A DNA stretch of 64,000 nucleotides from Muribaculum sp. (lineage in GTDB: Bacteria; Bacteroidota; Bacteroidia; Bacteroidales; Muribaculaceae): contig JAMPAZ010000002.1 in assembly GCA_023666965.1 (NCBI GenBank), positions 61,223 to 125,222 of the forward strand, in the 5' to 3' direction. The translations under genes were made by a program, and so were the position numbers. Numbering within the stretch: position 1 is the stretch's first letter; each line of letters starts with the position of its first letter. A model generated the notes under the pieces. The model ran no database searches, was not told the DNA's origin, and saw only the letters and a program-made list of their open reading frames with translations. Of the stretch, positions 44,237 to 53,528 are shown in pieces.

Positions 44237-46783
44237 ATGTACACTTTAAGAAAGATTTTTTCCACCATTATATGTTTGTCGGCGATATATGTAAACGGTC
44301 AACCCTTGTCCTTCGACTTAGACAGCGGCACCGTAAATATCGAGCCGATCGCCGACAATGCGCTAAGAGTCAGATTCTGTAAAAGCTCCGTACGCACCAT
44401 GCCTGAATGGGTATACACAAGCGTCGAAACAAATCTCATTCCCGATGTCGTGGAGACCGACTCCACCATAGCCGTATCGATGCCCCGAATCAGCATGACC
44501 ATTAATCGCCGATCAGGACAGATTTCATATTTTAACAAAAGTCACGACCTTATCCTATCTGAAATCGGCAGAAGTCTTAACCCGTCTACAATCCAGGACG
44601 AACCCACATACGTGGCTTCAGCTACATTTGATTCCCCATCAGATGAAGTAATCATGGGACTCGGGCAATTTCAGGACGGGCATCTGGACGTAAGGGGACT
44701 GTCGCGCAGACTCACACAGGTCAACACTCAAATTTCAGTACCACTGACCGTTTCAACTCGAGGTTACGGCATTCTATGGAACAACTACGGAATGACCGAA
44801 TATAACCCAGGCGACAAAGCCATCAAAATGGAGAAGTCATCGTCCGTCAGCGACGTAGTCGAAGTCGACGTGACATCCACCACCGGAGGAAAAAAGGAGA
44901 TTCGCCAAGACAACATTTTTACTTGTGCCGTAGACATTCCGCAGGCAGGCGAATATGCATTGCTGCTTGACGTAGGGCAGACCATGGCCCGCCACCACAA
45001 CCTCTCGGTCGATGACAGCTTACTGGTCAACATCGACAATCTATGGTTACCGCCGACATCATCAATCAAAGCACATCTCGACAAGGGCACTCACACCTTC
45101 ACCGCCCGACTTGACAAAAACGACTCCCCAGAGCTGCATTACCGTCTTATCGACAACAGCACGTCCTACCTCTCGCCCGTCGCCGACTGTGTGGACTACA
45201 CCGTCTTTGCAGGTGATGCCGATGAGGTTGTGGCCGCTTACCGCAAGGCAACCGGAGGTTCACCCATGGTGCCGCTATGGAGCCTCGGCTACATCCATTG
45301 CCGTGAACGCTACCGCTCGCAAGACCAATGGTTATCCACCGCACGTACATTCCGCGATATGCAAATTCCGGTCGACGTAATAGTCCAAGACTGGCAATAC
45401 TGGGGACGCAACGGATGGAACGCCATGGAATTTGACGATGAGTCTTATCCCGATCCGAAAGCCGCCATCGACACACTGCACTCGCTTGACAAGAAGCTGA
45501 TGCTGTCCGTATGGTCAAAAGTCGATCCGGCGTCCAGGTTGGGCATACAGATGGAGGGAAAAGGGCTATTTATTCCCGGGACTTCATGGGTTGACTTTTT
45601 CAATCCTGAAGCCGCGCAGTTTTATTGGACCAACTTCAGCGATAGACTCCTAAAATTGGGCATCGACGCATGGTGGCAAGATGCCACAGAACCCGAAAAC
45701 GACGATCTTTTAGGCCGTAAAGTCAACGCCGGAACCATACCCGGCGAGATATTCCGCAATGCATATCCGCTTCTGGTCAACAAGACCGTATACGAAGGTT
45801 GCCGCGCTGACGACCCGACGCGACGCACCATGATACTCACCCGCAGTGCTTTCCCGGGCATACAGCGCTATGCCACCGCCATGTGGTCGGGCGATGTCGG
45901 TAACGACTGGCAGACACTCCGACTCCAGATTGCCGCTGGATTGGGATTTTGTGCTGCCGGGATGCCATGGTGGACATACGACGCAGGAGGATTCTTCCGC
46001 CCCGCCGACCAGCACACAAATCCTGCATATATCGAGACTATGTTGCGATGGATCCAGACATCGACGTTCCTACCATTAATGCGCGTCCACGGCTACATGA
46101 GCGACACCGAGCCATGGCTGTACGGAGAAGAAGCCCGCGACATCATACACGATTACATCAATCTTCGATACCGGCTATTGCCATATATTTATTCGGAAGC
46201 AGCAATGGTATCTCGTAACGGCTCCACAATAATGCGGCCATTGATATTCGATTTCAGTCACGACAAGACTGCCTTGTCGACCGAGTCAGAGTTCATGTTC
46301 GGCCACTCTTTGCTAATAAATCCGGTGACTGCCCCCGGCGTAACGGCCTGGACTACATACCTTCCCGCCACCGAAGGAGGATGGTACGACTTTTGGTCAG
46401 GCAAGAGATATGAGGGCGGACGCGACATGACGACAGAGGTGGACATCAACACGATTCCGGTATTTGTCAAAGCAGGATCAATCATCCCTATGTCCAACCA
46501 CGGACAAAGTACGGCTGAAACCACCACGGACACGATAGAGTTAAATATATATCCCGGTGCAGATGCATCATTTGACCTATACCACGACGACGGAACTTCA
46601 TACGCTTACGAATCCGGCGACTACTCTATCGTGCCCTTGAGATGGGACGACAACTCGCGGACGCTGACTATCGGTAAAAACTACGGAACCATGCTTCCCG
46701 CCGTCAAACATTTCTCGATCAAAGCATTTGGCAAAACTTCACAGATCGAATATACCGGAATCCCCATAAAATTAGTGCTATGA
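44237..46783 (+). CDS. GH31 alpha-glycosidase with PA14-like insert
   Basis: 848 residues with a signal peptide (IFSTIICLSAIYVNG). The N-terminal GH31 beta-sandwich is interrupted near 215-325 by a PA14-like module (FTCAVDIPQAGEYALLLDVG). The catalytic barrel shows GYIHCRERYRSQDQWLSTAR, the nucleophile Asp482 in AWWQDATEPENDD and the region TAMWSGDVGNDW with the likely acid/base Asp. A PA14 module in this position is known from xyloglucan alpha-xylosidases of Bacteroides, so alpha-xylosidase is plausible; alpha-glucosidase remains possible. Its stop overlaps the GH97 start by 4 bases (ATGA). Confidence 0.92.
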   Translation: MYTLRKIFSTIICLSAIYVNGQPLSFDLDSGTVNIEPIADNALRVRFCKSSVRTMPEWVYTSVETNLIPDVVETDSTIAVSMPRISMTINRRSGQISYFNKSHDLILSEIGRSLNPSTIQDEPTYVASATFDSPSDEVIMGLGQFQDGHLDVRGLSRRLTQVNTQISVPLTVSTRGYGILWNNYGMTEYNPGDKAIKMEKSSSVSDVVEVDVTSTTGGKKEIRQDNIFTCAVDIPQAGEYALLLDVGQTMARHHNLSVDDSLLVNIDNLWLPPTSSIKAHLDKGTHTFTARLDKNDSPELHYRLIDNSTSYLSPVADCVDYTVFAGDADEVVAAYRKATGGSPMVPLWSLGYIHCRERYRSQDQWLSTARTFRDMQIPVDVIVQDWQYWGRNGWNAMEFDDESYPDPKAAIDTLHSLDKKLMLSVWSKVDPASRLGIQMEGKGLFIPGTSWVDFFNPEAAQFYWTNFSDRLLKLGIDAWWQDATEPENDDLLGRKVNAGTIPGEIFRNAYPLLVNKTVYEGCRADDPTRRTMILTRSAFPGIQRYATAMWSGDVGNDWQTLRLQIAAGLGFCAAGMPWWTYDAGGFFRPADQHTNPAYIETMLRWIQTSTFLPLMRVHGYMSDTEPWLYGEEARDIIHDYINLRYRLLPYIYSEAAMVSRNGSTIMRPLIFDFSHDKTALSTESEFMFGHSLLINPVTAPGVTAWTTYLPATEGGWYDFWSGKRYEGGRDMTTEVDINTIPVFVKAGSIIPMSNHGQSTAETTTDTIELNIYPGADASFDLYHDDGTSYAYESGDYSIVPLRWDDNSRTLTIGKNYGTMLPAVKHFSIKAFGKTSQIEYTGIPIKLVL

Positions 46784-48651
46784 AATTATACCCGCAATTA
46801 GGATTATGCTTGTTAAGCACACTGGCGCTTACTTCTTACGCAATGATACCTGAGATGTCGTCGCCGGACAAAAGCTTGACACTCAATATTGACCGTGATT
46901 CTTTATCGATAACAGTCTACCATGGCGACGAAAAAGCTCTGGAGATACCGGTTCTCGGGCTTATCTCATCCCGAAATGAAGCGCAAATGTCGGTCGACAG
47001 CATCGGGCCATCAGAATTAATCGTCGAGACCTACACAATGCCGACAGGTAAGCGAAGCCTATGTTCAAACGAAGCTTTCGAACGAATAGTATATCTATCC
47101 GACAGTATCGACCATCGACAGAAAATCAGAATCAGGCTCTACAATGACGGATTGGCTTTCAGATATGAACTGGACAATCTCTACAACGACAGCATAATCG
47201 GGGAACTTACATCTTATCGAATTTCAAAAGGCACTCCTCGATGGATACAGCGATGGATTGATTCTTATGAAGATTTCTATCCGATGTCAGACAGCGCCGA
47301 CATATCCAACAGACATTTAGCTTACCCGGCTCTAATTAACTCGGATACTAATACGTGGTGTCTGATTTCCGAAGCCAATATAGAACGTCGACAAAGTGCC
47401 TCAGCACTGTTTTTAGAAGATGATGCCATGACATACCGAGTGCTTCCGGCTCAAAATGAAGCTATTTTGAATGGAGAATGGCATACGCCTTGGCGTATTG
47501 CCATAATAGGGACTCTTGACGATGTGGTAGAATCCACGTTAATAACCGATGTCAGCAATCCTCCATCGAATCTATACATCGATTCAACTTGGATTAGACC
47601 CGGACTCGTTTCATGGGTATATTGGGCACACAATCACGGATCGCGAGACTACGATACGCTAAAAAAGTACGTCGACATGGCCGTCGACATGGGATTGCCG
47701 TATACTCTCATCGATGCGGAATGGGATGAAATGACTGGAGGAAATAACATAGAAGACATTCTCCAATACTCTGTTAACAAAGGTGTTTCGCCTCTGATAT
47801 GGTACAATTCGTCTGTGGGGTGGATCAACGGTGCCCCCGGCCCTAAATTTCGATTAAACAATTCTGAAGACCGTAATCGCGAATTTGATTGGTGCGTGGC
47901 CAATGGAATAAAAGGAGCGAAAATCGACTTCTTCTCAGGCGATTCGGAGATGAACATGTCATACATGATTGACTTGCTTGAATCCGCGGCGGAGCATAAG
48001 ATGCTTGTAAACTTCCACGGCGCGACAATTCCGCGTGGTTGGCAACGGACATACCCTAACTTGATGTCGATGGAAGGTGTGTATGGAGCCGAATGGTACA
48101 ATAATGCGCCTGTGTTGACCGAGAAGGCGGCTCGCCACAATGCCACTCTTCCGTTCACCCGCAATGTGGTAGGACCAATGGACTATACTCCGGTAACATT
48201 CTCCGACTCCCAATATCCCCACATAACTTCCAACGCACACGAACTGGCTCTGAGCGTAGTGTTTGAATCCGCACTGCAACACTTGGCCGACCGTCCCGAA
48301 AGCTATTCCGCCCAACCGGATGCCGTAAGAAAATTTCTAAGCACATTACCTACAGCTTGGGATGACACTCGACTTTTGGGGGGCTATCCCGGGGAGTACA
48401 TCGTAATAGCCCGTAGAAAAGGTGATTCCTGGTATATAGGTGCTCTTAACGGAGTTGATTCAGAAAAATCCATAAATTTATATCTGGATGAAATCATTAA
48501 CCCCGCCAAATTTGAAGCCCAAATGTATGAAGATTCATCACACACAGAATCTACTAAATGGAAATACTCGGACATGACGGCAATTGACATCCCGACTACT
48601 GTCATCTGCCGTCCGCGCGGTGGGTTTGTCATAAAACTATCTCCTCTCTGA
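46780..48651 (+). CDS. GH97-family alpha-glycosidase
   Basis: 623 residues with a signal peptide (LGLCLLSTLALTSYA). The GH97 layout is seen: an N-terminal beta-supersandwich (SSPDKSLTLNIDRDSLSITV), the barrel with YTLIDAEWDEM, VSPLIWYNSS, then KGAKIDFFSGDSEMN, HGATIPRGWQRTYPNLMS and MEGVYGAEWYNN. Asp383 in KIDFF and Glu432 in MEGVYG are placed like the nucleophile and acid/base of the retaining GH97 alpha-galactosidases, so a retaining alpha-galactosidase-type enzyme is more likely than a SusB-like inverting glucosidase. It is translationally coupled to GH31. Confidence 0.93.
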   Translation: MKLYPQLGLCLLSTLALTSYAMIPEMSSPDKSLTLNIDRDSLSITVYHGDEKALEIPVLGLISSRNEAQMSVDSIGPSELIVETYTMPTGKRSLCSNEAFERIVYLSDSIDHRQKIRIRLYNDGLAFRYELDNLYNDSIIGELTSYRISKGTPRWIQRWIDSYEDFYPMSDSADISNRHLAYPALINSDTNTWCLISEANIERRQSASALFLEDDAMTYRVLPAQNEAILNGEWHTPWRIAIIGTLDDVVESTLITDVSNPPSNLYIDSTWIRPGLVSWVYWAHNHGSRDYDTLKKYVDMAVDMGLPYTLIDAEWDEMTGGNNIEDILQYSVNKGVSPLIWYNSSVGWINGAPGPKFRLNNSEDRNREFDWCVANGIKGAKIDFFSGDSEMNMSYMIDLLESAAEHKMLVNFHGATIPRGWQRTYPNLMSMEGVYGAEWYNNAPVLTEKAARHNATLPFTRNVVGPMDYTPVTFSDSQYPHITSNAHELALSVVFESALQHLADRPESYSAQPDAVRKFLSTLPTAWDDTRLLGGYPGEYIVIARRKGDSWYIGALNGVDSEKSINLYLDEIINPAKFEAQMYEDSSHTESTKWKYSDMTAIDIPTTVICRPRGGFVIKLSPL

Positions 48652-48686
48652 CTCCTATAGGGATTATCAATTTTCAGGCATTATTC

Positions 48687-48737
48687 AGAAGCATATTCCA
48701 CACATCCGCGAAATGTATACGGAATATGCTTCTTCTA
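48687..48737 (+). terminator. Terminator of the glycosidase operon
   Basis: AGAAGCATATTCC (48687-48699) pairs perfectly with GGAATATGCTTCT (48721-48733), followed by TCTATTT. Confidence 0.85.
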
Positions 48738-48776
48738 TTTAACATTTATTTCAGCACCGTCTTTCAAAAAAATGCT

Positions 48777-48784
48777 TACCTTTG
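48777..48784 (+). promoter_or_regulatory. Promoter of the cobalamin-capture operon
   Basis: TACCTTTG at 48777-48784 matches TAnnTTTG; the -33 element is weak. The start near 48791 coincides with the first bases of the cobalamin riboswitch. Confidence 0.65.
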
Positions 48785-48793
48785 CCGACGAAA

Positions 48794-48968
48794 ATGGTGC
48801 CGGGCGACGTATCTGCGTCAACCGACTTAATAGGGAATCAGGTGAAAGTCCTGAACAGTCCCGCTGCTGTGAGTTTCAATCAAAAAACACTCTCAACACC
48901 AACAAGCCACTGGACATTAGCTGTCCGGGAAGGCAATTGAGAGTGGAAACGAGTCAGAAGACCTGCCA
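48794..48968 (+). ncRNA. Cobalamin (B12) riboswitch
   Basis: The cobalamin aptamer core is clear: ATGGTGCCGG at the 5' end, TTAATAGGGAATCAGGTGAA, GTCCTGAACAGTCCCGCTGC, TGTGA, a peripheral domain with CCACTG and CCGGGAAGGC, then GAGTGGAAACGAGTCAGAAG and the B12 box ending in ACCTGCC at 48961-48967. It binds adenosyl- or related cobalamin and normally represses the downstream gene when B12 is plentiful. It begins at the predicted transcription start and lies 163 bases upstream of the TonB-dependent receptor start. Confidence 0.95.
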
Positions 48969-48971
48969 TTT

Positions 48972-49103
48972 TGCTATTTGTCAGCTACTTGCGAGGACAA
49001 GTCAAGGATGGCAGCCGGATGACGACGAACCACTGCATTGCACGGGTTCCCGGATTCCCCCTCCTAATACACGCCTTAAAACCCTCGCAGCTTGCAAATA
49101 GCA
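48972..49103 (+). promoter_or_regulatory. Possible expression platform of the B12 riboswitch
   Basis: TGCTATTTG (48972-48980), immediately after the aptamer, is perfectly complementary to CAAATAGCA (49095-49103), 28 bases before the receptor start codon. A small hairpin GCAG/CTGC follows at 49101-49116. There is no T tract, so control of translation initiation through long-range pairing is more likely than termination. Confidence 0.45.
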
Positions 49104-49130
49104 GATTATTAACTGCTAAAAAGCTATGCA

Positions 49131-51131
49131 ATGGAGCGAGGACTCTCATTCTTAATTACATTTGCTGTCTCAACCGGTACGCTGCTCTCCGCGCCGATTC
49201 CCGATATGCCCGATACCGTCACACTTAAAGAAGTGGTGGTCGAGGCCGTTAATCCCAACCGCGAGGTAATCCCCGTCCAACGCCTTGAAGGCGAAGAACT
49301 GACAAGGCTTAACAGCAACAGCGTAGCCGATGCTCTCCGCTACTTTTCCGGCGTGCAGATTAAGGACTATGGAGGCGTAGGCGGCATTAAAACCGTCAAC
49401 ATACGCTCTATGGGAACCAACCATACAGGTGTCATTTATGACGGAGCAGAACTGGGGAATGCCCAAAACGGTCAAATCGACCTCGGACAATTTTCGCTCG
49501 ACAATATAGAGGCAATCTCGCTTCACAACGGTCAAAAAAGCCAAATCCTGCAACCGGCACGCGACTTTGGCTCCGCCGGCACTATCTATCTCCGGACAAA
49601 GACCCCTCACTTTAGTCAAGGACGGACATACAATCTGCGCGGAACAGTGCGCTTTGGCTCGTTCGACCTCATCAACCCGTCGGCACTTCTCGAGCTGAAA
49701 CTTTCGGAAAGGGTAAATCTGTCACTAAGTACCGAACTTATTAATTCGAGCGGAAAGTATAAATTTCGCTACAGAAGAGTCAATCCGGCAGGAGAAATCG
49801 CCTACGACACCACCGCCGTAAGACAAAACGGCGACATAAACGCCACCCGCATGGAGCTCAATCTCAACGGTATGCTCGACAACGGAGAATGGCATTTTAA
49901 AGCATACAACTATAATTCCGAGCGCGGAGTGCCGGGAGCAATAGTCAATAATGTGTGGCGTCGCGGTGAGCGTATATGGGATACAAACTCCTTCCTTCAA
50001 GCCAATTTCACCAAACACTCCGGAAAGTACTCGACTTTAAACACAGCTAAATACTCTTTTTACCGAACCCACTACGTCAATAACGACGACAAGCAGATTA
50101 AAATCGACAATCTATACCGCCAACGCGAATTTTATCTGTCGTCGGCACACGAAATCAGCCCGTCCGGATGGTGCCACCTTTCGGCAAGCTACGACTTCTT
50201 GTGGAACACGCTTAATGCCGACGTTTACGGGTTTGCCAAGCCCGATCGCTATACCAATCTTGTGTCTATGGCCGGGGCTTTTGACTGGCCCCGGATAAAG
50301 ATTCAAGCAAGCGGCCTGATGACATTTGTCCACGATGAACTTAAAGGGCAACAGTCGCCTGCCGACAAACATGTGTTCACACCCGCCGTCTACGCATCCT
50401 TCTTTCCTCTTCGCTCATCCTCAGCATTGTCTCTTCGGGCATTTTACAAACGCTCCTACCGAATGCCGACATTTAACGACCTTTACTATGCCGACATGGG
50501 AAACTCCAAACTTAACCCGGAGCGCGTGGCCCAGTACAATGTCGGCGTGCTCTTTGACCGAGTCTCGCACGGCTTCATCTCAGCCATGAGGATTAGCGTA
50601 GATGCCTATTACAACAAAGTCCACGACAAGATAGTGGCATACCCTAAAGGACAGCAATTCAGATGGACAATGCTGAACCTCGGCGTAGTCGACATCAGAG
50701 GCATCGATGTGTCGGCACTGGTCACAGTCAATCCGGCCAACGACCTCTACATAACAGCGAGAGGCCAATACACCTACCAACGTGCTATTGACATAACGAA
50801 TCCCGCCGACAACTATTATCGCGATCAGATACCCTATATTCCGCACCACTCCGGCTCGGCAGTGGTCAATTTAGTCTGGAAAGACTGGAACCTTAACTAC
50901 AGCTATATATACGTAGGAGAGCGATATAATCAGCAAGAGAATATCCGCTACAACTACACTCAGCCGTGGTACACCAGCGACATATCTGCAAGCCGAAGCA
51001 TCAAAGTCGGAGAAGTCCGGCTAAGACTTTTGGCCGAGGTAAACAATCTGTTCAGCCAGGACTACGACGTCATTCTGAACTATCCGATGCCCAAACGCAA
51101 TTACCGCTTCACAATAACTATCGAACTTTAA
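49131..51131 (+). CDS. btuB: TonB-dependent cobalamin receptor (BtuB-like)
   Basis: 666 residues with a signal peptide (LSFLITFAVSTGTLLSA). A TonB-box-like strand TVTLKEVVVEA is followed by the plug domain (NSVADALRYFSGVQIKDYGG, VNIRSMGTNHTGVIYDGAEL) and a beta-barrel with a FkRSYRMPTFNDLYYADMG-type strand, ending RNYRFTITIEL. The size fits BtuB rather than SusC. Position directly under a cobalamin riboswitch makes B12 or a related corrinoid the likely substrate. The next gene, a BtuG-like lipoprotein, starts 3 bases after the stop. Confidence 0.92.
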   Translation: MERGLSFLITFAVSTGTLLSAPIPDMPDTVTLKEVVVEAVNPNREVIPVQRLEGEELTRLNSNSVADALRYFSGVQIKDYGGVGGIKTVNIRSMGTNHTGVIYDGAELGNAQNGQIDLGQFSLDNIEAISLHNGQKSQILQPARDFGSAGTIYLRTKTPHFSQGRTYNLRGTVRFGSFDLINPSALLELKLSERVNLSLSTELINSSGKYKFRYRRVNPAGEIAYDTTAVRQNGDINATRMELNLNGMLDNGEWHFKAYNYNSERGVPGAIVNNVWRRGERIWDTNSFLQANFTKHSGKYSTLNTAKYSFYRTHYVNNDDKQIKIDNLYRQREFYLSSAHEISPSGWCHLSASYDFLWNTLNADVYGFAKPDRYTNLVSMAGAFDWPRIKIQASGLMTFVHDELKGQQSPADKHVFTPAVYASFFPLRSSSALSLRAFYKRSYRMPTFNDLYYADMGNSKLNPERVAQYNVGVLFDRVSHGFISAMRISVDAYYNKVHDKIVAYPKGQQFRWTMLNLGVVDIRGIDVSALVTVNPANDLYITARGQYTYQRAIDITNPADNYYRDQIPYIPHHSGSAVVNLVWKDWNLNYSYIYVGERYNQQENIRYNYTQPWYTSDISASRSIKVGEVRLRLLAEVNNLFSQDYDVILNYPMPKRNYRFTITIEL

Positions 51132-51134
51132 TCC

Positions 51135-52295
51135 ATGAGACTTATATATATATATCTTACATTAACTTTTCTGCCAATTCTGTTGTGCATCACGAGCTGT
51201 CGAGATGACGAACTCGTGGTGCCGACGGAATATGATATTATCCCTGAGTCGCCCGCCGAGGAGACAAAGATCAGAGGGTTTTACCTCGTTAATGAAGGAA
51301 ATATGGGGTCAAACAAGTGTACCCTCGACTATTTCGACTACTTCACCGGACTTTACGCACGCAACTTCTATGCCGAGCGCAATCCCAACGTCGTAAAGGA
51401 GCTTGGCGATGTAGGCAACGACATAGGCATTTATGGGTCAAAACTATACGTGGTGGTCAATTGCTCACATAAAGTTGAGGTTATGGATGCCCGCTCAGGA
51501 GTTCGGATTGGTCAAATCGACATTCCCAACTGCCGCTACGTCCGCTTCTATCGCGGTAAAGCCTACGTCAGTTCCTATGTAGGGCCGGTACTGATCGATC
51601 CGGATGCACCCAAAGGAGCCGTGTATGAAGTCGACACGCTTTCTCTTTCGATTACCGGAAAGGTGTCTGTAGGTTATCAGCCCGAAGAAATGGAAATAGT
51701 CGACGACTATATGTATGTGGCAAATTCCGGAGGTTACCGCGCCCCAAACTACGACAATACAGTTTCAGTCATCCAAATGATTGATTTTAAACAAGTCCAA
51801 CAGATTCCTGTCGGGATAAATCTGCACCGATTGAAAAAAGACCGTTACGGCAAGCTTTGGGTGAGTTCGCGAGGCGACTACATGTCAAGGCCGTCCCGCC
51901 TTCACGTACTTGAAAAAAAACGTGGATATAACCAGATGATAGTCTCAGACACCATCCCCGTCGCTTGTTCCAATATGGCCATCCATGGCGACTCGCTCTA
52001 CTTCTACGCTACGGAATGGAACAATTTCACAGCATCGAACACCATATCATACGGCATCATCGACATAAATACGCGCCGGATGGTGTCGACCAACTTCATC
52101 ACCGACGGCACGGAGAAGGAGATAACTGTACCATACGGCATTGCCATCCATCCCGAGACCGGCGACATATTTGTTACTGATGCTAAAAACTACGTATCGT
52201 CAGGAACGCTCTATTGCTTCGACAAGAACGGACATAAGAAATGGAGCGTACGTACCGGCGACATTCCTGCCCACATAACATTCCTGCCAAGATGA
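51135..52295 (+). CDS. btuG: BtuG-like surface beta-propeller lipoprotein (DUF5074/YncE type)
   Basis: 386 residues. A lipobox (LLCITSCRDDE, Cys22) marks a lipoprotein. The acidic stretch after it could act as a surface export signal. The rest is a seven-bladed YncE-like propeller: KIRGFYLVNEGNMGSNKCTL at the start, GKVSVGYQPEEMEIVDDYMY, VPYGIAIHPETGDIFVTDAK and DIPAHITFLP at the end. BtuG proteins of Bacteroides bind B12 with very high affinity and hand it to BtuB. The gene is 3 bases after btuB and overlaps the next start (ATGA). Confidence 0.88.
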   Translation: MRLIYIYLTLTFLPILLCITSCRDDELVVPTEYDIIPESPAEETKIRGFYLVNEGNMGSNKCTLDYFDYFTGLYARNFYAERNPNVVKELGDVGNDIGIYGSKLYVVVNCSHKVEVMDARSGVRIGQIDIPNCRYVRFYRGKAYVSSYVGPVLIDPDAPKGAVYEVDTLSLSITGKVSVGYQPEEMEIVDDYMYVANSGGYRAPNYDNTVSVIQMIDFKQVQQIPVGINLHRLKKDRYGKLWVSSRGDYMSRPSRLHVLEKKRGYNQMIVSDTIPVACSNMAIHGDSLYFYATEWNNFTASNTISYGIIDINTRRMVSTNFITDGTEKEITVPYGIAIHPETGDIFVTDAKNYVSSGTLYCFDKNGHKKWSVRTGDIPAHITFLPR

Positions 52296-53512
52296 AAGTC
52301 CTAAAAATATATCTCCCGATTATTGCAATCGTCTCATGCCTGTCGGCGTGTGACGGCAACGACATCCCGATGGTCAATCTCGGGATTGACGACGTGTACT
52401 ACATCCCTCGTATGCATAAGCTGTTTCTCTCGCCGTCTTTGACAGGCGAAGCTTATCGATGGGAAGTGACTGCGTCCGACGGAAAAGTAATTGACTTATC
52501 CACAGATAAAGACTATATCTTTCTGGCAGAGGGCGAGGGAACCTATTCGGTGACTTTCGATATAATCGACACCTCTACACCGTTTCATTTCACCACAACC
52601 GTCAATGTAATGCATGAGGAGGTAGAGTACAGTCCATACATATCGACGGTCTACGAATATTGTCCTGCCCCGGGACAATTCATAAATGAAATGCCCAAAT
52701 ATGAGGATGGCGACACTTATGCCGACATTCTTCAAAAGGCGGAAGAATCTATCTCCGGTACCAACGACATTCTCATCTCGTTAGGCGGATTCGGTGGATA
52801 TGTCACATTCGGATTTGACCACACGGTGATAAACCGACCCGGAGAGGCCGACTTCCGAATCTGGGGAAACTGCTTTTACGAGCTGACCGACCCGTCGAGA
52901 AAGGGGGGATCGGCAGAGCCTGGCATAGTCATGGTGTCGTACGACACCAACGGCAATGGACTGCCTGACGATGAATGGTATGAACTGGCAGGCAGTGATT
53001 ACTCTAATCCATCCACGCGACACGGCTATTCGATAACTTATCACGCACCTGATCCCAATAGGGAAATCGTCGGAGACGAAGACGGCAATCTGAACGACCT
53101 GCACTACATAAAATGGATTGACTCGTCGGGAGCTACCGGATATATGCCGAAAAACATTTTCCACAGTCAGGACTATTACCCTAAATGGGTCGAAGAAAAG
53201 TCCATCACTCTACAGGGAACGTGCCTGCCCGAAAATGGCATCGACGTGAGCGGATACGGCAGCTACTACATTCTATATTCCTTCGGATGGGGATACGTTG
53301 ACAATCATCCAAACGACTACGCCGACCTTAACTCATTCAATATAGACCATGCCGTCGACAGCCGGGGCAATCATGTCGATCTCCCGGGAGCCGACTTCAT
53401 ACGCGTTTATACCGGAGTTAACCAATACTGCGGATGGCTCGGCGAAACTTCGACTGAACTGTGTCGGGCACAAGATCTGCATATCGACCTTCTCGCGCCA
53501 TTTATACCGTAA
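52292..53512 (+). CDS. PKD-like surface lipoprotein of the B12 locus
   Basis: 406 residues from the ATG at 52292, chosen because it overlaps the btuG stop and opens a lipobox (VSCLSACDGND, Cys20). Residues about 25-125 form a PKD-like beta-sandwich (YRWEVTASDGKVIDL, GTYSVTFDIIDTSTPFHFTT). The larger C-terminal part is a beta-rich domain with LGGFGGYVTFGFDHTV, DTNGNGLPDDEWYELAGSDY (a possible calcium-type D-x-N-x-D loop) and YSFGWGYVDNHPNDYADL. Lipoproteins of this type recur in Bacteroides B12-uptake loci. A role as an accessory corrinoid binder or a platform for BtuBG is inferred. Confidence 0.8.
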   Translation: MKVLKIYLPIIAIVSCLSACDGNDIPMVNLGIDDVYYIPRMHKLFLSPSLTGEAYRWEVTASDGKVIDLSTDKDYIFLAEGEGTYSVTFDIIDTSTPFHFTTTVNVMHEEVEYSPYISTVYEYCPAPGQFINEMPKYEDGDTYADILQKAEESISGTNDILISLGGFGGYVTFGFDHTVINRPGEADFRIWGNCFYELTDPSRKGGSAEPGIVMVSYDTNGNGLPDDEWYELAGSDYSNPSTRHGYSITYHAPDPNREIVGDEDGNLNDLHYIKWIDSSGATGYMPKNIFHSQDYYPKWVEEKSITLQGTCLPENGIDVSGYGSYYILYSFGWGYVDNHPNDYADLNSFNIDHAVDSRGNHVDLPGADFIRVYTGVNQYCGWLGETSTELCRAQDLHIDLLAPFIP

Positions 53513-53528
53513 TTTAAAATCATTGTAT

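Noticed and set aside
48772-49101. A 109-residue plus-strand open frame before btuB
   Set aside because: It covers the cobalamin riboswitch and ends before the receptor start.
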